This document shows, one piece after another, positions 1-9,509 of a stretch of 17,650 bases of DNA. The DNA lies in NCBI GenBank assembly GCA_001584585.1, contig LSYV01000055.1:64736-82385 (forward strand), given 5' to 3'. The DNA is from Gonium pectorale. Taxonomy: Eukaryota > Chlorophyta > Chlorophyceae > Chlamydomonadales > Volvocaceae. Position 1 is the stretch's first letter; each line of letters opens with the position of its first letter. The translations under genes and the position numbers were made by a program. The notes under the pieces are model-generated. The model was not told the DNA's origin. It made no database searches and saw only the letters and a list, made by a program, of their open reading frames with translations.

Positions 1-186
1 CTCGGTCCTGGTTCCGCCCGGGCATCATCAGCGCTGCCTCACAGGCTATCGGGGATGGACTGCGCGAGACCAGACTGTTGGGTTAACCAGCTACCCCTGA
101 CAGCTCCAGAGATGCACTGACACGCGTAAAATTGATGTATGTGGTACGGCGTCCTTTGCCGTACACATGTGCGCGCGGCCGCGCAG

Positions 187-1613
187 ACTACCACCTGCAG
201 GCCGACTACGCCGCGGCCTGGTCCGCCGGTGTGGCGGCCTACCGGCGGCTGGCGGACGCGTGCGCGGGGCTGGGCGTGGCGGTGTCGCTGGAGCCCAAGC
301 CGACCGACCCCTCGAGCCGCTTCTCCTTGTGAGTAGGGCGTCCGAGCTGAGGGCGGGGCGCTGGGGGAAGTTTAAGGGGGGGACGGGGGGAGTTGAAGGG
401 GGGAACGGGGGGAATTGAAAAGGGGAACTGGGGGGAGTTGAAGGGAACGGAGAATGAACTGGCGGGAGGGTACGTCGCACCTCGCATGGGATGCACATCC
501 GTTTGCTGGCTGGCTGGCTGGCTGGCTGGCTCCTCCGCATGACCGCCATTGCCTCATACCCGTTCCGTGATGGAATGGGTATTCAGCCTACACGCACTGC
601 CACGCGGCCCCACCACTCGTGCAGCAACAACCCGTACCAAGCAACTTAACGGCCCTCCGCCATGTCTTCACCAGCCTGCCCAACACCGCCTCGGCGCTGA
701 CCTTTGTCGCGGCGGTCGACCGGCCCAACCTGGGCCTCACGCTGGACGCCGGCCACATGCTCATGGCCGGCGAGTGCCTGTCGCAGAGCGCCGCCGAGGC
801 GGCGGCGGCGGGGCGGCTGTTCGGACTGCACCTGAACGACGGGCACGGCAGGCTGGGCGCCGAGGACGGGCTGGTGTTCGGCAGCGTGCATGCGGCCGCG
901 GCGCAGGAGCTGGTGTACTACCTGCGGTGCGGGAGCGGGCGGGGGTGGGATAAAGAAGGGGAAACGGGGTGGGCAGGTGGGAGGAAGAGGGCCGGTGGCG
1001 AAAGACGGGGGTGGTCAGGGGGGAGATTCAGAAGAGGGGCCGATGGTGTCGTGCGGGCATGCGTGCGGAGGGCGGTGGTCGGGCAGTGGGCATGGGACTT
1101 GTGTGAGGGGCGCTCCCCTGAGGGGCCCAAACACATCCTCATGCAATCCGATTGTATGGTACCATATGTACCACACACCGCGCTGCATGGGCATGCTGGA
1201 TCGCTTGGTTGCTCGCGGCTCATGCAACGTAATCTGCGTCCTCAGCACGCTGCGGACGCGCTGCAACCCCTCTATGGGGAGCCTGTAATCTGTATCTGTA
1301 TCTGTATCTGTATCTGCGCCTCTGCGTGCGCTTGGTTGCTCGCTTCTTAACGTAATGCACCGCCGACCCCGGCCCGCACTGCAGGTACAAGCTGCCCGCC
1401 GCCCCGGCTGGCCGCTACTCGCCGGGCCTGCCCCACGCCTTCTTCGACACCTTCCCGCTCAACGAGGACCCGGTGGCGGAGGCGGCCGCCAACGTGGCGG
1501 CCTTCGCGGCGATGTGGGCGCGGGCGGGGCGGCTGCGGCGGGCGGGCATGGAGGCGTGCCTGGGCGCCCACGACGCGCTGTGCAGCCTGCGGCTGATGGC
1601 ATCGGTGCCGTGA
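187..1613 (+). CDS. TIM-barrel sugar isomerase/epimerase, xylose isomerase-like (3' end of gene)
   Basis: Three exons can be joined in phase: 187-328, 675-926 and 1385-1613 (stop TGA 1611-1613). The acceptors are GCAG/CAG/GCAG and the donors are GTGAGT at 329 and GTGCGG at 927. Together they give about 207 residues of the C-terminal half of an AP-endonuclease-2/xylose isomerase-like barrel. Visible motifs, in order, are LEPKPTD (metal-ligand Glu), GLTLDAGH (Asp and His spaced D-x-x-H), GLHLNDGHG (His) and FFDTFPLNEDP (Asp). This Glu/Asp/His/Asp series is the metal-binding set of the L-rhamnose isomerase-like branch. The family interconverts aldose and ketose sugars or epimerises ketoses using a divalent metal; the actual substrate cannot be read here. 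The first exon opens in phase 1, so at least one exon lies left of the window. No targeting information is available because the N-terminus is missing. Family assignment is firm; the specific enzyme name is not. Confidence 0.75.
329..674 (+). repeat. Intron of the isomerase gene with a G-rich minisatellite and a CTGG microsatellite
   Basis: This 346-bp intron contains about four degenerate copies of a roughly 22-bp unit of the type GGGGGGAGTTGAAGGGGGAAC at about 363-447, then a (CTGG)n run of six and a half units at 506-531. The repeated runs of five or more Gs on the sense strand could form G-quadruplexes in DNA or pre-mRNA. Nothing in the intron resembles an additional exon. Confidence 0.7.
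927..1384 (+). repeat. Intron of the isomerase gene with dispersed and simple repeats
   Basis: This 458-bp intron holds a hexamer microsatellite (ATCTGT)n at 1288-1316. Two copies of CGCTTGGTTGCTCGC lie at 1202-1216 and 1329-1343, each followed a few bases later by AACGTAAT. A 34-bp element at 1261-1294 recurs with one mismatch at 2566-2599. The reading frame of the preceding exon runs on through the intron, but that extension has no family similarity and the downstream exon joins in phase only if this segment is removed. Confidence 0.65.
1261..1294 (+). repeat. 34-bp dispersed repeat, copy 1
   Basis: The copy begins CTGCAACCCCTCT and ends GCCTGTAATCTGTA. It matches 2566-2599 at 33 of 34 positions, differing at base 14 (A here, C there). 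It contains a short CCCC/GGGG inverted repeat and a TGTAA motif. Here it runs straight into the (ATCTGT)n microsatellite, which looks like expansion of the element's own tail. Confidence 0.7.
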
Positions 1614-2362
1614 GGCCGGTACCGTGAAAACCCGACGCCCATAAGTGATGGAGCTCTAGGCCGTTTGCATGGCAATCTCAAGGCCTGCATAAATGCGCGC
1701 TATTGCGGTGTGGTGAGATGCGGTGTGCGCGGCCTCCGCAGGTGTTTGGTTGGTGCTGGTGTGGCGATGCAGGAAGCTAGCGCCCTCGCCCCTGATTCGG
1801 CCGGGGAGGCGGACGAGCAGGGCAGGGCACGCGCACGCGTGCTTCCTTCCCAGCCATGCCGGCCCCGTAGCTGCGCCGTGTGTGATGCTTGCGCTGGCAG
1901 TACCGGTATGCACTGCTGTTGCGCCGCACCGCGCGGCCAGGGGGGTGGGGCGCTGCTTGAATCCCGCGCCGCGGGCACGGGCGCCTGCGCGCGCCCGCCT
2001 CGGGGTGACGTGCCTCTGCCGGGCCATCATCCCCCCCTTCTCCATTGCTGTTCTGCGACACGGTGCGGGGCGTGCGACCAGGGCCGGGCCGCCGGCCGCT
2101 CAAGTGGGCCCGTGTCGTCCTTGCTCAGGCTTACTCATGATCCTTTTTTGTACATGGCTTTCCAAGCCGTCGCTGGAGTTTTGCTGGCTGAGTTCCTGTG
2201 CTGCTCGCCACGCGGCTGTGAAGGGCGTGGGCAGCTGCGGTGCAGGGCAGAGCTGGGTGCCTCGTAAAGGGATTTGCCGTCAACCGAAGAGGCGCGCCCA
2301 TGTGCGGTCGACCGGGCATGTTGTGGCGGGCAGGATGTGGGGCTGTCGGCCCCTCTTGATGG

Positions 2363-2478
2363 TCAAGCCTGAGAGAGGCTTCGTTATGTCAAGCCTATGA
2401 CAGGCTTCGTTCCCGGCTTCGTAGCCGGAGATTGCCGTCCGGAAGTTACCGTGCGGGGCCGGGATTGCCGTCCGGAAG
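2363..2478 (+). repeat. Tandem hairpin unit followed by a 33-bp-period direct repeat
   Basis: Two consecutive units each read TCAAGCCT, five variable bases, AGGCTTCGTT. They give perfect 6-bp stems at 2365-2370/2376-2381 and 2391-2396/2402-2407, with different loops (GAGAG and ATGAC). Directly after them, GATTGCCGTCCGGAAG is repeated at 2430-2445 and 2463-2478. The stem is kept while the loop varies, as in a small structured repeat family. No coding function is seen. Confidence 0.6.
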
Positions 2479-2565
2479 GTTCTGGGGTAATCAGGACTCC
2501 AGGAGGGTGCTCCACCGTTCACCCCATCTGCTTTGGCGGGTCGGGAGCCAATCGGCTCGTGTGGC

Positions 2566-2599
2566 CTGCAACCCCTCTCTGGGGAGCCTGTAATCTGTA
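2566..2599 (+). repeat. 34-bp dispersed repeat, copy 2
   Basis: This is the second copy of the element at 1261-1294, with one mismatch. The tail GTCTGTCTGTA just downstream is a shorter, degenerate version of the microsatellite attached to copy 1. Its TGTAA, about 975 bp past the isomerase stop, is the first such motif seen downstream of that gene, so it may serve as a polyadenylation signal. That use is an inference. Confidence 0.65.
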
Positions 2600-3834
2600 G
2601 TCTGTCTGTACCGCGAGCGGGTCACGGGCAGCAAGGCAGCACTGCGACAGCCAAACCAAGCAAGAAGAGCATGAAACAACGCCCAGGTGCTTAATCCAAT
2701 CAGGGAGCATGTGGTGAGGCTAAACCTGTCGAGGGCCGTGCACCACAGAGACCCCCTCACGCGAGAACAACGACCATGCCGGGATGCACCGCTGCGCTCC
2801 GGGAACCCCACAAGCCTCGTGACAAACGATTCAGTGCCCTTCAGTACCGTACGACACCGGTCCAAGCCTCCACACACGTGCCAACGTGCATCCACTGCCA
2901 CTTCCCACACTCAAACTTTTCGATGCCGAGCCCAGCGGCAGGGTTATACCGTAAACACAGTCGCGATCGTGAACGCGCTTCAGGAAGCGTCTCGGGGCAG
3001 CTCGCCCCCCTCAACATAAAACTTTTCGCACACCCATCTTAACACTCCGCTCAGCGCAACCACGGCACCGTACACGGCCATGCATCGAACCGTCACCATG
3101 CTGCCCGCCCTCAGCGCTCACGCTTGCTAATGTCCCATCAAGTACGACCGTCGACTCCCCTCGTTCCGATAACCGATAGTTTATTGTCCTCCGACGCAGA
3201 CCTTGCTGCCGTCGCCCTTCCTTTCTGCCATTCTTCCTCATTCCGTGCCCACGCCACCGAGGCATTCCCTCCCTGCTTCTTCCCTCCTCCTGCCCGCAAC
3301 ACCAGGGTGTGCATAGTGCATCACGCAGGCGACACGCGCCTACATCCTCTCAGCCTCATCCCCGCGCACACGCCCCGTTTCCCGTTCCGTATTGCCCCCC
3401 ACACTACGGCACATACGCGTGTCCAACTCGTCCGCTGTCCTGCCCCCTTCCCCACGCACCAAGCCCGTGCCGTACGACCCTGCTCGTACCCCGACTGTGC
3501 TGATCCCGGCCCCTGATAGAGCACTCCATCGTCACTCCATACCCGCCAACAAGCCATGCCAACGTGCCTGCTCGCCTGGAGGAGGCCAGCTCGCCCGGCG
3601 AGGCCCCGGAGGTGGCTCCCCTTGCCAGCCCTCCCCTCCCTCCACCAGCAAGACACGCGTTTCACCCGACTGCCATGCGAGCGGACATGCTAAGGCCTCG
3701 CCTGGCCAAGCCCTAAACACAGCCCGCGTCCGCGCCAACGGCCTTCCGCCACCTCCACATCCCGCCGCTGCGCCAGACATCCCTGCAGGGCCCCAAATCC
3801 GCCCACAGCAGCGGCTCTCCGACCTCCAACCAGC

Positions 3835-6800
3835 CTACTTCCACACGGCCGGTAGAATCTCCAGCGCAACCTCCTTGAGCGACGGCATCTTGTCGCTGCT
3901 CCACAGCACCCGCACGTCGTTCTCGTCCAGCGGGTTGCGGGCCAGCAGCTGCCAGGGCCCGGGGTAGCAGCGGAACAGCGTGGCTGCCCGGGTGGGTGGG
4001 GGGGGGGCACAGGGGGGCCGGGGGCGGGTGGGTGGGGGAGGCGGGCCAGGAGGACAGCGTCCCCCTTTGGAGAAGCTTCAACATGCGGGAGGTGGTGCAT
4101 GGCTTTGGCGTGCAGGGGGGTTCCGGGCCCGGGCAGCAGCGGAGCAGGCCAGGTGTGCGGGGGCGGGGGCGAGGGAGCACGGCCGGGGTTCAGATTGAAT
4201 TGCATTCGCCGAGGTTGTCTTCGGAGTCTTCGGTCGGCAGGAAGTTATGCGGCGGGGCGGGCTAGGGGCAGGGGCGGGGGCGTGAGCTGGTTGGCGTCGC
4301 AATCTGGTGTTTTGCGGCAGGGTGGGGTCAGAAGCTCTTCGATTTTGGGATTGAGTGGCAATCGAGGAAGCGCATCTTGCTTAAACAGTTTCACGCAGCT
4401 ACCGGTAGTTCAAGGCGGGCACCCGCAGACCGCGCACCCCACCTGGCCGATTCCCCTTGAAGTTGTGGATGTAATAGGCGGTGGTCATGAGCGGGAACAG
4501 CTCTCGGCCAAACTGGGGGGCACGGGTTGAGGGGAACGAGGGTGGAGACGCAAGTACGTCAAGGACGCCAGGACCCAGCGGGGCAGGGTAGCTGGTCTGG
4601 GTGTTGGCGCGGACAGAGGGGGCGAGGGCGGTGAGGGACCGGCGCACGTGCACCGTTCACAGATGGGTCGCGGCGCGGCTCGTCGGGCGGGGGTACGACA
4701 TGCACGGGCGGGGGTACGACATGCACGGGCGGGGATACGGCATGCACGGATGTATACAAGGGTGGAGGACGGTGAGCGAGCGGCACACGCCGCGCCGTGT
4801 GGTGGACACATCGCAAGCCGCGGCTGCCGGGCTAAACCTGCTCACGCGGCCGCACCCGCCGGTGTCCTGGTCTCCGTCCGTACCTCCTCACCTCCTACCC
4901 CTTCCGCCTCCTTCCAGGACCCCTACCTTGGCGATCTCGGGGAAGAACATGGAGGGGTAGTAGCCGCCACGAACCCGGTCCAGCTCGCCTGAGTGTAGCA
5001 CGGCCGGAGACGGAGCGGCGGCAGGCGGGCGGGATGGGCGGCGGGGCATGGGAGTGATCTGACGAATTAGCGCTCGACAAATGTCGCCAGTCCTGCGCCA
5101 GCGCCGGTACCAGCGCCAGTCCTACCCACCCTGCATTGTATCCCGCCTCCCATGGAACCCCAACCTTCCATGCCAGACGTACGGGCTACGGCCCTCCCCC
5201 GCCTCAGCGAGTGACGTGGCGGATTGCGGCCCCACCCGGCCTCATCTGTATCCGTACCACCGCCTCACCATTGAATATGATAATGGGTACGTTGCGCTTC
5301 TTGGCCGCCTTCTCGTATATCTCGTACACGGCGCTCAGCTCCTCTGCGGCGGCGGGTAGCGGGTGGCAGTGCGGGGGTTTCGCTTGTACACATGCGGCAG
5401 GCATGTCGCAGGGAAGATGCCGAAGAGCTTGGCGCCGTTGTCACCACCAGGAAGAGAGCGCAGCACGCATGCCCCTCTATCTTGTGGGCTCGGAGCGGGG
5501 ACGCGGGGCGGAAGCACATACCGAATCGCCAGGTGGCGGCTGCGGCTGCGGCAGCGGCGGCAGCGGCGCCCGCGGCCCAGCAGCACATACGCGCCGACGA
5601 TACGGTACCCTCTGCCATACAGATCGGCAGGACTGATTGGTACATGATCATCACCCCGTCCGCCGCCAAAGCGCCAGCCCAGCCCAGCACCGGACCGCCG
5701 TGACACACGAGCGCCTCCTGCGCTTGAGACACACGAGCGCAGGAGGCACACAGAGAGCAGCTGCACGCCGGCGTGCCACACGCAGCACGCGCCACAAGGT
5801 CACAGCCGCCGCCCGGTTCGCACGTCCGCCTCAACCGGGAAGCGCCGGCCCGCCCGAGCAGCTACGCCGCTGCTACCCCCTCTCGTTGCCACCGTTCCAT
5901 GCCTCCCGCCCTCCCTCCCGCCCTCCTTCTCGCCCTCCCTCCCGCCCGTCCTCCCGCCCTCCTTCCCGCCCTCCTTCCCGCCCTCCCTCCCTCCCGCCCT
6001 CCCTCCCGCCCTCCCTGCCATCCAACCCGGCGCAGCGCACCTCGCGGGTTGAAGGAGGGGTAGGCGATGACGAGCAGGTCGTCCGTGTCCTTGACCAGGT
6101 TGACCGGGTCAAACGCAGACCTGCCGTGCACCGGTCAGACGGGGAGGGGGCTATTTGGCACCGAGTCAACCGACGGGGCGGCAAGCCTGTGAGATGCAAC
6201 TCGGGCTTGGTTCGCTTGGGCTTGGGGACCCCCAAAGCGTCGTGATGCCCTAACACCTAAGGCCTCAAGGAAGCCCCGCGAGATGGGAAGAAAGGGAAGG
6301 AAGACATTGCAGTCCTTAGCCCCGCTAGCTGCATTTGCAAGCTCCACCGATGGCGAAGGCGGGCGCGAGGCGGATGACCCGGAGTTCCGCCCCATGCGTC
6401 CCATCCCTCACGCTGACCACTACCGGCCGCGAACACCACTACTGGGGTCGTGGCACCGCCCCCCGCGGCCGGCCCCGCCCCGCCCCGCGGCCGGCATCCG
6501 CGGCCGCCCACGCGCCCGGCCGCTCCACCCACTTGTAGAAGCCAAACAGCGCCCACGCCTGCGTGTTGCCGGGTGCAGGTGCAGGGAGCGGAACAAGCGG
6601 CCAAGGCGGGTGAGCAGAATACGCAATGATGAGACGCAGCACACAGGAGGGGCATGGGCGTGCGTTTCACGGATAGGCACAGCACAAAGGCGTATGCACA
6701 GCCACAGGTACAGGAGGGGGCTGGGAGCAAGCGCGTGCGGGTGGGGCGCTCCGCGCCCTCGGCCTTATCCCCCAACTCGCTGGTTGGCACCGGTGCACCG

Positions 6801-9509
6801 GTCGGCTTGCAGTATGCGCCTGCCCCGGCCTGCCCCGCGCCACCCCGTCCCCCCCCCCCCGCCCCGCCCCGCCGCCCCACCCACCGCATTCTGCTGCGTC
6901 AGGTAGCCCAGCTGGAACACAGCGTCGGCGAACTTGGGGTCCATCGCCTTGCGGCCTGGCGATGGGGGGTGCGGGCAAAGCGCACTGCCCAGGTTACTGG
7001 CAGGGGATGGGCTCAGCGCTCGGGTGTCCATCGAACTTGGGGTTCGGGCCTGTAGCCTTGCGGCAGGGTGGCGCCCATCAAAGCAAAGCAAACCCTCCAG
7101 ATTAGCGCCTCGCGCATACCGCCGAGGCCGTCCCAATAAAGAGCTCGTCCCACACCGGATGGTTTGGTGCCGGCTGCTTCGCCGGCCTTGCACGCCTTGA
7201 GACGCGGCGAGAGGCGAAACAACGAGGCAAGCTGACCGGGATCAGGAGGGGGCCGCCCTGTGCATACGCCGCACCGCACCGCACCGCACCGCACCGCACC
7301 GCACCGCACCGCACCGCACCCCACGCTTCTGTACCTCTGCTTTGCGCGCTGTGCCCGCCAGCCCGCGCCGTCCCCCCCAGCCCTTTTGCACCCCCTCCAC
7401 AGCCCCTGCCACTTGCCGCACCAGACCCCCCAATCGGTCCCACACCGCTCTCCCCGTCCCTCTGCACGCCCTCCCCAACCCACCAACGGGTGCTTCCGGC
7501 CGCCCGCTCCGCGCCAGAGGCACGCCATAGCAAGGTGTCCCCTCAAAGCCCGGCCCCACACCAGACCTCATGGCTCGCATATAGGCGGACGGCAATGTGA
7601 CGTAACAAACATGCCACCGCCCGCCCCACCTAGCGACGGATCCTCCCAGTTGCCCGCTCCGCCCCAGCGGCACACCAGAGCGTACGGCTGCACATTGTAT
7701 GCGTACCCCTGGACCCCACGCCGCCGCCCGACCCACCCGCCGAGGGGTCCTCGGTCTGCCCGCTCCGCGCCACCGCCAGCTCCACGTTGTCCGGGAAGAA
7801 GACCCGAGTGCTGGCGGCGCGGGACCTGCCATCGTAAGAGTGAGAGGTTTGGGTGGCACATAATGCGGGAAATGAACCGGGAGGTGCGGTGCGGGACCTG
7901 TCAGCATCAGAGCGGGTGGGTGCCGAGAGTTGTGGCGGCGGAGGGATGAGAGGGTTGGTTGGGTGGCGGTTGCTGCAAGGTACGATCTTATGGATGCATT
8001 GTGGGGAGCCCGGGAGTGCCGGCGACTTGGGGCCCGTGTCGCACCGCTGGCTGCGGGTGTGTGTGAATTCGGAGGCGCGTGGGGCACACGAGCGGGCCGT
8101 TGGAAGTGGAGGAAAGCAGGTTCGGCGTTCGTGCGGTGCGGGGGCCGTCAAGTACGGTACATCAGCCCCCAGCCATGGGAGGCGGGCCGAGTGCACAAGG
8201 GCTCTCCCTCATCCGAGCTCCCCGTCGGGGCCACCGCAGCCCCGGCTCCCACCTCCCCCCTCCCTCTCGCACCTGAACCCGCCCAGGAACTGGCGCAGGA
8301 AGCCCATGGACGCGTTCATCTCGTTCTGGCCCTCACCGTCGCCTGGGAGGGGACGGGCGACGGGGACGGAGCTCGGGGGCTCACAGGCGCGCGCTCCACC
8401 CCTCCACTGACGCCGAGCGCCCCAAACACGCGCGTCTTGCCGCCCACCCACTCGCTCCGCGCATGGGACAGAGGGGCCTCGCAGCCCCTGCGCCCGCGGA
8501 AGGCGACTCGCCGCTGTGAGCCCTGCCCTCCCATCGACGACGCCAGCCTGTGCCGTCCAGTTCCTCCACCGCCGGGGCCAGCGCGGAGCCGGGCGACCGC
8601 TCCCCGTTCCGCCGAGTTTAGCTGTTGCGCTCGCAGGGCCCTATCACAGTCCCCGGTAGCTCTCGCGGCACCCTGCCCTGCGCTTCCTCCCGCCTGCAGC
8701 GCCCGCCAGCCCCCCACGCCCCGCCCCCACGCGCACCCGAGACGGCCGACAGCGTGGTGGACGGGAACTCCACCTCCACCAGCTGTGCGCCGTCTGCCAG
8801 CGCCGCCTTGGCGGCCTCCTGGGCCTGGTCAAGGGTGAGTCGTTGCATCGCATGGGAGCGGGAGTTTAGATTCGAGGATAGGGAAAGCCCAGGTACATGT
8901 GCCTCGTGGGAGGAGAGGGGCAGCGGGGGGCCGCAGGGTCGCCCATGGCGGCAGTGCTTCAAGGAGCGCAATGTGCGTGTGCCTCGGACAGGTGGTTGGG
9001 TGGAGTGGTGTAGGCAGCAAGCAGCCAGGATGAGGGATGGAGAGGAATCCGACCTTCAAGCGCCTTCAAGCGCCACCCGCACCGCGTGCCATCCGTACGT
9101 GACCATACTCATACATGCGCGCAGGCTAGCTACCTGTCTCATAGCTTGGTCATAGCTCGATGGGAATGGAGCTGGGGCCTTCAGCGCGGTCAGGCCGAGG
9201 CGGGGGCGGAAAGGGAATGGGTAGTGGGCAACGGGAAGGTTTCTGCTGGGGAGACCGCAATGGGGGTGCGTCTTGGCCCATGGTCACCAGGGTACGTGGT
9301 AGGGTATCGCACCCGATGCTACCTCGTGACTGCCCCAGGGGCAAGTATTAGGGGGGTCAGAACTCCTCTCAAGATATGAGCACTACCTGCACCCTCGCTT
9401 CGGCCGTTTGCCTCTCCGCCTGCGCGACGACCATGCCGCGAGCTCGGGCCCCGCGAGCTGAGACACGTGCGTGTGTCCGCACATTGACTCCAGCTTTAGA
9501 CGATAACAT
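3835..9509 (-). CDS. DUF1995-domain protein, LPA3-like, probably plastid-targeted (complete, 11 exons)
   Basis: Exons in transcription order: 9509-9387, 8824-8737, 8342-8273, 7825-7737, 6955-6885, 6558-6533, 6120-6041, 5343-5269, 4988-4927, 4512-4443, 3983-3835. Every junction is GT-AG and phase-compatible; the exons sum to 903 nt, or 300 residues. Residues 1-41 are Arg/Ala/Ser-rich with almost no acidic residues until the end, which suits a chloroplast transit peptide. DUF1995 motifs follow: AALADGAQLVEVEFP (about 48-62), NEMNASMGFLRQFL (78-91), RVFFPD (101-106), ARSGQTEDPSAG (113-124), DTDDLLVIAYPSFNP (167-181), IIIFNGELDRVRGGYYPSMF (203-222), AYYIHNFKG (240-248), LFRCYPGPWQ (254-263) and MPSLKEVALEILP (284-296). 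DUF1995 is known from cyanobacteria and plastids; Arabidopsis LPA3, a photosystem II assembly factor, and the C-terminus of plastid adenylate kinase AMK5 carry it. The ATG at 9509 is the first in its frame. The domain call is very secure; the LPA3 role is inferred. Confidence 0.9.
4685..4747 (-). repeat. 21-bp minisatellite, three copies, in intron 9 of the DUF1995 gene
   Basis: Three head-to-tail 21-bp units occupy 4685-4705, 4706-4726 and 4727-4747. The first two are identical and the third differs at two positions. Each contains GGGCGGGG and ends CATGCAC. They lie in the intron between exons 10 and 9. Because 21 is divisible by three, they produce periodic peptides in several frames, none of which is a gene. 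Confidence 0.85.
5344..6040 (-). repeat. Intron 7 of the DUF1995 gene with a polypyrimidine minisatellite and a 12-bp inverted repeat
   Basis: This 697-bp intron contains about 110 bases of almost pure pyrimidine on the plus strand, built from CCCTCCCGCCCTCCTT-type units (about 5900-6017), so the transcript is purine-rich there. It also holds a GCGGCT/GCAGCG repeat at about 5533-5570 and a perfect 12-bp inverted repeat, GCCTCCTGCGCT at 5713-5724 and AGCGCAGGAGGC at 5736-5747. Each inverted-repeat arm overlaps or abuts a direct repeat GACACACGAGCGC. Confidence 0.7.
6956..7736 (-). repeat. Intron 4 of the DUF1995 gene with a CCGCA pentamer array
   Basis: This is the longest intron (781 bp). 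Its main feature is ten perfect tandem pentamers of type GCACC at 7271-7320. The array creates open frames on both strands, such as a His-Arg-Thr run on the plus strand, which are artefacts of the repeat. Nothing else was recognised in the intron. Confidence 0.75.
8825..9386 (-). other. Intron 1 of the DUF1995 gene
   Basis: This 562-bp intron runs from donor GTAGTG to acceptor ACCAG. No AG dinucleotide lies in the roughly 70 bases before the acceptor on the minus strand, which supports this splice site. The mature domain starts abruptly at AQEAAKAALADG, so an undetected short exon here remains possible, but no frame in the intron resembles the expected family sequence. Confidence 0.5.

Larger units (their letters stand above)
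1614..3834. other. Gene-free interval; probable 3'UTRs of two convergent genes plus small repeats
   Basis: No open frame here has recognisable similarity or plausible splice partners. The plus-strand gene ends at 1613 and the minus-strand gene ends at 3835, so the interval lies between convergent 3' ends. From about 2680 to 3834 the plus strand is visibly C-rich and G-poor, so the minus strand is G-rich, as is also seen just past the RPL23 stop. This is consistent with a long 3'UTR of the minus-strand gene. I see no TTACA (TGTAA on the minus strand, the algal polyadenylation motif) there. On the plus strand TGTAA occurs at about 2589-2593, inside a repeat. Confidence 0.5.

Noticed and set aside
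927..1350. Continuation of the isomerase reading frame beyond 926
   Set aside because: Family similarity stops exactly at the GTGCGG donor. The next conserved segment (RYSPGLPHAFFDTFP) joins in phase only from the acceptor at 1384.
3076..3096. Possible tRNA T-arm (GGTTCGATGC on the minus strand)
   Set aside because: No matching A box, anticodon arm or acceptor stem could be built around it.
7271..7320. CRISPR-like or telomere-like repeat array
   Set aside because: It is a perfect 5-bp microsatellite without spacers, inside an intron of a nuclear gene.
7242..8087. Minus-strand open frame of about 280 residues
   Set aside because: It covers intron 4 of the DUF1995 gene including the CCGCA array, and it overlaps exon 4 in a different frame. 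The true exon frame is fixed by RVFFPD and SGQTEDPSAG.
7930..8838. Open frame of about 300 residues on the plus strand
   Set aside because: It runs antisense through exons and introns of the DUF1995 gene. Its composition is Pro/Arg/Ala-rich as expected for GC-rich non-coding frames, and the minus-strand exons in the same place carry family motifs.
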